This document shows positions 14,054 through 19,562 of a stretch of DNA of 19,562 nucleotides, piece after piece (position 1 is the first letter of the stretch; each line of letters opens with the position of its first letter). The translations under genes and the position numbers were made by a program. The notes below the pieces were generated by a model. It ran no database searches and was not told the DNA's origin. It saw only the letters and a list, made by a program, of their open reading frames with translations. The DNA comes from an uncultured Lachnospiraceae bacterium (GTDB lineage: Bacteria; Bacillota; Clostridia; Lachnospirales; Lachnospiraceae): assembly GCA_945834545.1 (NCBI GenBank), contig CAMAHO010000019.1:1-19562 (forward strand), given 5' to 3'.

Positions 14054-15268
14054 ATGGATCAGGTAAGAATTAGTATGGAAAAACTTGCGATTTTTGGCGG
14101 CGAACCGGTTCGCGATACGCGGATTTTTTACGGTCGCCAGGACATTGAGGATGACGATATAGAGGCTGTGGTAAATGTGCTTAAGGGGAACCTTATCACC
14201 TGCGGACCGGCTGTGGATGCTCTGGAAAAACAGCTTGCCCGGATAACCGGTGCCAAGTATGCAGTGGCAGTGAGCAACGGTACGGCAGCCCTGCATATAG
14301 CTGCCCTGGCAGCAGGCTTTGGGCCTGGAGATGAGGTCATCGTCAGCTCCATCACCTTTGCGGCTTCCTCTAACTGTGTTTTGTATTGCGGGGCCACCCC
14401 TGTTTTTGCAGATATAAGGAGAGATACCTACAATATTGACCCGGAAAGCATCCGGAGCTTGATTACCCCGAAAACAAAGGGGATCGTAGCCGTGGATTTC
14501 ACTGGTCAGTCTGTGGAAATGGAGGAGATTCGCCAGATTGCCAAGGAGCATAATCTGGTGCTCATCGAGGATGCGGCACACGCTATCGGTACAAAATATA
14601 AGGGTAGCCCGGTGGGCTCCAATGCAGATATGACCTGCTTTAGCTTCCACCCGGTCAAGACCGTTACCTCCGGTGAAGGCGGGGCTGTGACCACCAACGA
14701 TGAGGCCACCTATCGTAAGCTGCTTCGCCTGCGCAGCCACGGTATTACCAGAAACCAAGAGGAAATGGTACATCCGTCGGATGCCCTTTGGTACAACGAG
14801 CAGGTGGAGTTAGGGTTTAATTATCGTATGACCGATTTTCAGGCGGCCCTCCTGTCCAGTCAGCTGCGAAAGCTCCCCAGGTTTTCCGCCCGCAGGCGTG
14901 ATATAGTCAAGAAGTACGATGAGGCTTTTTTAAAGCTGCCCGAGATTATCGTGCAACGAGAGATCCCTGAGTCGGATACCACCAGGCATCTTTACATTAT
15001 TCGTTTGGATTTATCAAAGCTTACCTGTGACAGACGCCAGTTTTTTGACGCCCTGTACGCAGAGAATACCTGCCCGCAGGTGCATTACCTGCCGGTTTAC
15101 TGGCACTCCTACTACGAGAAGCTTGGCTACAAGAAGGGGCTATGCCCGGAAGCGGAAAGCTTTTATAAGGAAGTGATGAGTATTCCTCTGTATCCCGCTA
15201 TGACGGATGCGGATGTGGAGGATGTGATTCACGCTGTGACCAAGGTGGTAGAGTATTATAGGGCCTAA
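14054..15268 (+). CDS. pseC: UDP-4-amino-4,6-dideoxy-N-acetyl-beta-L-altrosamine transaminase, PseC
   Basis: A PLP-dependent aminotransferase that moves an amino group from glutamate to C4 of the PseB product, the second step toward pseudaminic acid. The 404 residues match the DegT/DnrJ/EryC1 family. The N-terminus has AIFGGEPVR and FYGRQDIEDDDI. VSNGTAAL (73-80) binds the cofactor phosphate, and Asp173 in IEDAAHAIG contacts the PLP nitrogen. Lys202 in SFHPVKTVTSGEGG forms the Schiff base, and NYRMTDFQAAL is present. ATG at 14054 is listed, but an in-frame ATG at 14075 gives the more usual start MEKLAIFGG and is equally possible, since neither has a strong ribosome site. The stop is 3 bp from the stop of truA on the other strand. 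The next enzymes (PseH, G, I, F) are not in the window. Confidence 0.94.
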   Translation: MDQVRISMEKLAIFGGEPVRDTRIFYGRQDIEDDDIEAVVNVLKGNLITCGPAVDALEKQLARITGAKYAVAVSNGTAALHIAALAAGFGPGDEVIVSSITFAASSNCVLYCGATPVFADIRRDTYNIDPESIRSLITPKTKGIVAVDFTGQSVEMEEIRQIAKEHNLVLIEDAAHAIGTKYKGSPVGSNADMTCFSFHPVKTVTSGEGGAVTTNDEATYRKLLRLRSHGITRNQEEMVHPSDALWYNEQVELGFNYRMTDFQAALLSSQLRKLPRFSARRRDIVKKYDEAFLKLPEIIVQREIPESDTTRHLYIIRLDLSKLTCDRRQFFDALYAENTCPQVHYLPVYWHSYYEKLGYKKGLCPEAESFYKEVMSIPLYPAMTDADVEDVIHAVTKVVEYYRA

Positions 15269-15271
15269 GAG

Positions 15272-16015
15272 TTAGTGATAATCCACCTGAAGCAGACAGA
15301 GTCCCTGGGGAGGAGCTGTGAAGCCGGCAGCAGGGCGGTTGGGCGTAGCGAGAAGTTCGGCAAGGCTGTCCACACTTCTTTTTCCGTAGCCCACTTCTAA
15401 GAGTGTGCCGGTGAGAATCCGAACCATATGCTGTAGGAACCCTGTTCCGTGGTAGGTAAGCCGTAAGTAAGGCCCTTCCATCGTGATTTCAATTTTGTCC
15501 ACCATCCTGATGGTGGACTTTTTCATTCTGGGATTGCTGCAAAAGGAAGCAAAGTCGTGCTCGCCTTGTAGGATCCACGCGCCCTTTCGCATCTGCTCCA
15601 CATCCGGCTGCTCCTCCAGATAGTACACATATTTTCGGTCAAACACTGGCTTTTGCTTGCCAATATAACAGGTGTAGCAGTAGGTTTTGCCTAGAGCATT
15701 ATAGCGACTGTGAAAGCGCTCCCCTGCCTTCTGAACGCTGGTAACACAGATGTCGTCCGGAAGATAACGATTGAAATAGTCCCGGATTTCTTCTTCGGAA
15801 AGGCTGGTGTCCAGTCGGAAGTTTGCCACCATGGCCTGGGCATGCACGCCGGCATCCGTCCGTCCGGCACCGATGACCTCTATTTCCTTTCCCGCAAGCT
15901 TGGACAACACCGACTCCAGCTTGCCCTGAATCGTCATATCCGTATTGGGCTGATGCTCCCAACCATAAAAGCGACTTCCGTCGTAACGAATTAAAATCTT
16001 ATAATTTTGTGTCAT
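15272..16015 (-). CDS. truA: tRNA pseudouridine synthase A
   Basis: Isomerises uridines 38-40 in the anticodon stem-loop of tRNAs. The 247-residue length fits the family. The N-terminal RYDGSRFYGWEHQ corresponds to the usual YDGT-Y-GWQ strand. Catalytic Asp54 is in GAGRTDAGVHA. The second domain contains RFHSRYNALGKTYCY and the late GTGFLQHMVRILTGTLLEVG motif. Some conserved positions differ from the standard TruA (GWEHQ for GWQ-Q), so this may be a second, diverged paralogue, which Clostridia often carry. AGGAGA precedes the ATG with a 6-base gap, and a promoter candidate lies at 16052-16081. It is unrelated to the glycan genes and convergent with pseC, separated by three bases. Confidence 0.94.
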   Translation of the reverse strand: MTQNYKILIRYDGSRFYGWEHQPNTDMTIQGKLESVLSKLAGKEIEVIGAGRTDAGVHAQAMVANFRLDTSLSEEEIRDYFNRYLPDDICVTSVQKAGERFHSRYNALGKTYCYTCYIGKQKPVFDRKYVYYLEEQPDVEQMRKGAWILQGEHDFASFCSNPRMKKSTIRMVDKIEITMEGPYLRLTYHGTGFLQHMVRILTGTLLEVGYGKRSVDSLAELLATPNRPAAGFTAPPQGLCLLQVDYH

Positions 16016-16051
16016 ATAGGTCTCCTAACTTATCATTTCTCATTTTTATGT

Positions 16052-16081
16052 ATTGTATATGATATCTTTGTTTTCGTGCAA
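16052..16081 (-). promoter_or_regulatory. Candidate promoter of truA
   Basis: On the minus strand, TTGCAC (16081-16076) is followed after 18 bases by TACAAT (16057-16052); an overlapping TATACA gives a 16-base spacer. The transcript would begin near 16045, about 30 nt before the truA ATG. Confidence 0.5.
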
Positions 16082-16287
16082 GCGGTAATATGAAATTTGT
16101 GCAGCAGTAGTACGACGAAAGTGTTACAAAAATGCAGTAAAATAGGGCACTTTACAGGTATTTTTTCGTGTAAATATGTGAAAAAGGGGCTTGTTTATTT
16201 AGTATATTTGTTTTAAACTCAATGTGATATCTATTTATAGATTTAGGCGTATTCGTAGACTATATTTTTGGACAGCGGAGGTAGAAT

Positions 16288-16638
16288 ATGACAAAAGCTG
16301 AAATTTTGAAGAAAGAGATACTGAGCCAGTATCGTAGTTTAAGGCAGTTTGCTATTGAGATGCAGATTCCTTACAGCACGCTTGTGACAGCATTAGACAG
16401 AGGAATTGATGGAATGGCTTATGGCACAGTGATTCGTATTTGCGATAAGCTGGGCTTGAACCCTGTAGATTTTTCGTCCTTTGAGCGCCAGGAGTCTCTG
16501 AGTGAGCGTTTGCTGGAAAATCGTGTGATGCAGTATTATGTGAAGATGAATGAATACGGCAGGGAGCGCATCCTGGAAGTCATGGACGATATGGTTGCTT
16601 TGGACAAATATAAGGACGGCAAGGCAAAGCAGAGATAG
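16288..16638 (+). CDS. XRE/Cro-CI-type helix-turn-helix regulator
   Basis: A 116-residue putative transcription factor. Residues about 15-60 fit a lambda-repressor-like helix-turn-helix: YRSLRQFAIEMQIPYSTLVTA is helices one to three with the recognition helix around PYSTLVTALDRG, followed by TVIRICDKLGLNPVDF, a classic XRE ending. The C-terminal part (about 70-110) is a charged helical segment, perhaps for dimer formation. GGAGG lies 7 bases before the ATG. A weak promoter candidate, TTGTTT (16208-16213), 18 bases, TATTTA (16232-16237), lies upstream in an AT-rich 272-bp divergent region that otherwise shows nothing. glf starts 92 bp after its stop, and regulation of glf is possible but unproven. 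Confidence 0.85.
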   Translation: MTKAEILKKEILSQYRSLRQFAIEMQIPYSTLVTALDRGIDGMAYGTVIRICDKLGLNPVDFSSFERQESLSERLLENRVMQYYVKMNEYGRERILEVMDDMVALDKYKDGKAKQR

Positions 16639-16729
16639 GACTGTCGGGTGCTATCATTATGGGACAAACGAAAGTCTAATCCAAGATAGTATTTGCAGTT
16701 GTCATCAAAGTGGCTGAGGTAAGGAATGA

Positions 16730-17923
16730 ATGAAGTATGATTATTTAGTTGTTGGCTGTGGCTTGTATGGTGCCGTTTTTGCCTGCGAAGCTGCCAAGAA
16801 AGGGAAAAAGTGCCTCTGCATTGACAAACGGGAACACCTTGGAGGCAATATTTATACGCAGGAAGAACTGGGGATTCAGGTGCATAAGTATGGCGCCCAT
16901 ATTTTCCATACTTCCGACAAAGAGGTGTGGGATTACATCAATGGTTTTGCGGAATTTAACCATTACATCAATTCGCCCATAGCGGTTTACAAGGATGAAT
17001 TGTACAACCTACCATTCAATATGAATACCTTCAGCAAGCTTTGGGGCATTAGGACTCCAGCTGAGGCAAAGGCTCAGATAGAAGCGCAGAAGCGGGAATT
17101 TGTTGAGGCTCTAAAAGGATTGCAAAGTCAGGAAGCGGCTGAGGCTAGTATCGAATCTGGGAGCCATGGAGCGGCTGAGTCGTTTATACCCTCCAATTTG
17201 GAAGAGCAGGCCATTTCCTTGGTGGGCAGGGATATTTATACCAAGCTGGTGAAGGGGTATACAGAAAAGCAGTGGGGCAGAGACTGTAAGGAGCTACCTG
17301 CTTTTATTATTAAGAGATTACCGGTCCGTTTTACCTATGACAACAATTATTTTACGGACCCATATCAGGGAATTCCCAAAGGCGGATATACGCAGATCAT
17401 CGAGAAGATGCTGGAGAACTGTCAGGTGTTGACCGGCGTGGAGTATCGGGATTTTTTGCAGCAGAATGCAGGGAAAGACCAGCCGGATACCTTCTGCAAG
17501 ACAGTATACACCGGACCTATCGACGAATATTACGAGTATCGGTTGGGTGCGCTTCAGTATCGTTCCCTTCGTTTTGAAGAGGAGGTTTTGCCCCAGGAAG
17601 ATAATTTCCAGGGAAATGCCGTGGTAAATTATACAGAGCGAGAGGTGCCCTATACACGTATCATTGAGCACAAACACTTTGAATTTTTACAAAACAAGGG
17701 AACTGTTATCACCAGGGAATATCCTGCAGATTGGCAGCCTGGGATGGAACCCTATTATCCTATCAATGATGAGGCTAACAATACACTATATGAACAGTAT
17801 GAGGCCTTGGCAAAGAAGGAGGAGGATGTAATTTTTGGTGGCCGTTTGGGCCAGTACAAGTACTATGATATGGATAAGGTTATCCGTGCCGCACTTGACA
17901 CTGTCAGACAGGAGCTTGGTTGA
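16730..17923 (+). CDS. glf: UDP-galactopyranose mutase
   Basis: A flavoenzyme that interconverts UDP-galactopyranose and UDP-galactofuranose, the donor for galactofuranose in surface glycans. The 397 residues begin with the FAD dinucleotide motif VVGCGLYGAVFA (7-18). The sequence continues with GGNIYTQEE and the family signature HKYGAHIFHT (52-61). GYTEKQWGRD (176-185) carries the conserved Trp, RLPVRFTYDNNYF includes the flexible-loop region, and GGRLGQYKYYDMD closes the FAD site. Between about residues 130 and 153 there is a low-complexity, Ala/Ser/Glu-rich insertion relative to the usual mutase, bounded by two copies of GCGGCTGAG (17135-17143, 17171-17179). The ATG at 16730 follows GAGGTAAGGA. 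The stop TGA is the first triplet of a tandem repeat, and a strong terminator lies 150 bp further on. Confidence 0.96.
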   Translation: MKYDYLVVGCGLYGAVFACEAAKKGKKCLCIDKREHLGGNIYTQEELGIQVHKYGAHIFHTSDKEVWDYINGFAEFNHYINSPIAVYKDELYNLPFNMNTFSKLWGIRTPAEAKAQIEAQKREFVEALKGLQSQEAAEASIESGSHGAAESFIPSNLEEQAISLVGRDIYTKLVKGYTEKQWGRDCKELPAFIIKRLPVRFTYDNNYFTDPYQGIPKGGYTQIIEKMLENCQVLTGVEYRDFLQQNAGKDQPDTFCKTVYTGPIDEYYEYRLGALQYRSLRFEEEVLPQEDNFQGNAVVNYTEREVPYTRIIEHKHFEFLQNKGTVITREYPADWQPGMEPYYPINDEANNTLYEQYEALAKKEEDVIFGGRLGQYKYYDMDKVIRAALDTVRQELG

Positions 17924-17960
17924 GTTGGATTAGGTTGGGTTAAGTCGAGTTAAGTTGAGT
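17921..17960. repeat. Degenerate 10-bp repeats starting at the glf stop codon
   Basis: Four in-register units, TGAGTTGGAT, TAGGTTGGGT, TAAGTCGAGT and TAAGTTGAGT (17921-17960 with a decayed fifth), consensus TRRGTTGRGT. The first unit opens with the TGA stop of glf and each following unit also opens with a stop triplet (TAG, TAA, TAA), though only every third would be in the glf frame. The remainder of this 350-bp gap to 18273 holds two terminators and an AT-rich stretch, with no recognisable gene. Confidence 0.7.
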
Positions 17961-18072
17961 TGGTGGCATACGAATGACATGCTGACGACAGGCTAGCGAT
18001 GATGTGGTTGCGTTAATCAGCTGAGCTTGTGATATAGAGTGACTCGATTTGTATAAGAGTTGTTGAATGATG

Positions 18073-18109
18073 AAAGCTTGAAGTGGTACCTGCTTCAAGC
18101 TTTTTCTTG
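18073..18109 (+). terminator. Rho-independent terminator after glf
   Basis: An 11-bp perfect stem, AAAGCTTGAAG (18073-18083) with CTTCAAGCTTT (18093-18103), a 9-base loop and a run of T at 18101-18105 followed by CTTG. The stem and T-tract are canonical. It separates glf from the FliD-like gene. Confidence 0.85.
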
Positions 18110-18127
18110 TTTTAACAAGCTTTTTTT
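18106..18127 (+). terminator. Second, weaker terminator hairpin
   Basis: CTTGTT (18106-18111) pairs with AACAAG (18114-18119) around a TT loop, followed by CTTTTTTT (18120-18127). The stem is short and A/T-rich with a two-base loop, so it may act only as a backup to the hairpin immediately upstream. Downstream, TTGCAC (18160-18165) and TACTGT (18183-18188) with a 17-base spacer is a weak promoter candidate for the next gene. A flagellar sigma-D promoter (TAAA-N15-GCCGATAA) was looked for and not found. Confidence 0.4.
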
Positions 18128-18273
18128 CTCCTATAGCTTCATAATATGATAAATTTTTCTTGCACCAACCAACATTCTGTGCTACTGTTAGCTTAGGAAA
18201 GTGGATTCTTATACAAAAAAATGGATTTTTTTGGTGTTGCCACTCTGATTCAGGGAAGAAAGGAGGCGTGGCA

Positions 18274-19562
18274 ATGGGTGCGATTCGTGACACTGTCTAT
18301 AATAATTATCTAACTGCATATGCTCCCAAAGAGCTGACGCGCTTCGATTCCCATAAGAAGAGCGAGCTTCGCAGTGTGTACAATTCCATTGTCAAATTAA
18401 ATAAAGAGTCTCCCTGGCATCTTCCTATTGCAAGCAAAGAAACCAAGGATTATGCGGTTAATCTGAAGGAACAAGCCAGGTCCCTGCACAATGTACTGGC
18501 TTCATTAGGCGCGTTGGAGGAGGATGGACTATTTAGCAAAAAGTCTGCATATTCCTCCAATGATTCTGTGATGGAAGTCAGCTTTGTGGGTGATGCCGGG
18601 GCCGATGAGGAGATTCCGGAATATACCATTACGGTGGAGAATCTTGCAAACGGTCAGGAGAATCTGGGAAACTTCCTGGATAATAAGCGCGTGGGATTGA
18701 GAGCGGATTCCTATTCCTTTGATTTAAATATTAATGATAGAAGCTACGAATTTCAATTTGCCATCGGAGAAGAGGATACCAATCCGGAAATTCAAAATCG
18801 ACTGGCCAGACTTGTGAACAACGCCAATGTTGGGATTAGAGCTTCCGTGGTAGAAAGGGAAGGCAAGTCGGCCCTTAAGCTTAGCTCGGAGGCTACCGGC
18901 ATTCCGCGTTCGGCGGAGCAATCCTCTGAAACGCCGGTTCTATTTACCGTGTCGGATGAAGCCACCAGTATGCGCAAGGGGGCGGTGGCGTACTTTGGAT
19001 TAAATTTGATGAGCGAGGAGCCCAGAGATGCCCGGTTTACCCTTGATGGGCAGGAGCATTCTTCGCACTCCAATCATTTTCGAATCAGCGGGCGCTATGA
19101 TATCTCATTAAAGAGTGTTACAGCCCCTGAGGAGTCGGTAACGATTGGTCTGAAAACGGATTTGGAGTCCTTGGCAGACAATGTTTCCGGAATGGTTTCA
19201 GGGTATAATGACTTTATGAAAGCGGTGGATTCTTACAAATCCAGTCAGCGGCTGAGTGGTCATCTGGCAAGTGAAATGAAAAGGATTTCTTCCTATTATA
19301 GTGAAGACATGGAAAAGATGGGCTTGACTATGGATTCCGAGGGCAGAATGCAACTGGATCGTTCCCTGCTTAAGGAATACGCAGGCAGTGTGCAGGATGT
19401 GGCCCTGCAACTGGGAGAACTGAAATCCTATGCAAAGGCATTGTTGAAAAAGACGGATCAGGTTGCGCTGAATCCTATGGAATATGTGGATAAGAAAATC
19501 GTGGCGTACAAAAATCCGGGACACAATTTTGCCAGCCCTTATATTTCCAGTGCATATTCCGG
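18274..19562 (+). CDS. FliD-like flagellar filament-cap family protein, 3' end off the window
   Basis: An open frame of 429 codons with no stop before the window edge. Flagellar cap proteins (FliD, HAP2) are exported and fold flagellin at the filament tip. The ATG at 18274 follows AAAGGAGG at a 7-base distance. The N-terminal segment (YDxHK-like FDSHKKSELRSVYNSIVKLN at about 25-44) resembles the form found in Lachnospiraceae flagellar clusters rather than the GLASGxD start of standard FliD. ITVENLAN and the central beta-rich part resemble FliD domains. Residues about 294-320 (LESLADNVSGMVSGYNDFMK), then MGLTMDSEGRMQLDRSLLKEY, match the FliD C-terminal pattern (V-YN, GI-DG-L-D). No signal peptide is seen, as expected for type III flagellar export. 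Confidence is moderate because the C-terminus is missing; a paralogous surface or cap-like protein is the alternative. Confidence 0.7.
   Translation, partial: MGAIRDTVYNNYLTAYAPKELTRFDSHKKSELRSVYNSIVKLNKESPWHLPIASKETKDYAVNLKEQARSLHNVLASLGALEEDGLFSKKSAYSSNDSVMEVSFVGDAGADEEIPEYTITVENLANGQENLGNFLDNKRVGLRADSYSFDLNINDRSYEFQFAIGEEDTNPEIQNRLARLVNNANVGIRASVVEREGKSALKLSSEATGIPRSAEQSSETPVLFTVSDEATSMRKGAVAYFGLNLMSEEPRDARFTLDGQEHSSHSNHFRISGRYDISLKSVTAPEESVTIGLKTDLESLADNVSGMVSGYNDFMKAVDSYKSSQRLSGHLASEMKRISSYYSEDMEKMGLTMDSEGRMQLDRSLLKEYAGSVQDVALQLGELKSYAKALLKKTDQVALNPMEYVDKKIVAYKNPGHNFASPYISSAYS

Noticed and set aside
18128..18273. Sigma-D flagellar promoter before the FliD-like gene
   Set aside because: A TAAA at 18150-18153 is not followed at the right spacing by anything close to GCCGATAA.

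Overview
The window looks like a chromosomal segment of a motile, Gram-positive anaerobe of the Lachnospiraceae (Roseburia/Butyrivibrio type). The reasons are moderate GC, strong AGGAGG-type ribosome binding sites, protein sequences typical of that family, and a flagellar-cap-like gene of Lachnospiraceae type at the right edge. The taxonomic call is inference from protein flavour; there is no rRNA or other marker here. No tRNA, rRNA, CRISPR array, transposase or phage gene was seen.

Most genes serve surface-glycan assembly. From left: a GT2 glycosyltransferase cut by the window edge (1-969); a convergent GT-B glycosyltransferase (1012-2124, minus); then a forward run of UDP-glucose 6-dehydrogenase (ugd), dTDP-4-dehydrorhamnose 3,5-epimerase (rfbC) and a Wzy/WaaL-type polymerase or ligase (2292-5819). 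Next come two tandem paralogous multi-pass membrane proteins that may be GT-C-like (6010-9195), facing an AraC-type regulator (9286-10146, minus). A divergent two-gene unit follows: a GNAT-like protein with a PUA/ASCH-like C-terminus, and a YegS/DagK-type lipid kinase (10368-12382). After a small coiled-coil/HTH protein come pseB and pseC (13012-15268), the first two steps of pseudaminic-acid synthesis. truA (minus) is convergent with pseC. An XRE-type regulator, UDP-galactopyranose mutase (glf) and a partial FliD-like gene (18274 to the edge) close the window.

The nucleotide-sugar genes could supply UDP-glucuronate, an L-rhamnose precursor, UDP-galactofuranose and a pseudaminic-acid precursor to a secreted or lipid-linked glycan, or to flagellin. 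None of the dTDP-rhamnose or pseudaminate pathways is complete here, so partner genes must lie elsewhere.

The most unusual content lies between the genes. Three GGGGAC/GTCCCC-based palindromic elements occur at 5828-5912, 9187-9294 and 10262-10327. The second is a perfect 50-bp inverted repeat that supplies the last codons of two convergent genes. Three different short tandem arrays begin at or shortly after stop codons: 10-bp units at 5828-5880, 16-bp units at 12432-12543 and 10-bp units at 17921-17960. These suggest an active, possibly REP-like repeat biology and replication slippage or template switching around this glycan locus. Nothing here proves a new defence or mobile system.
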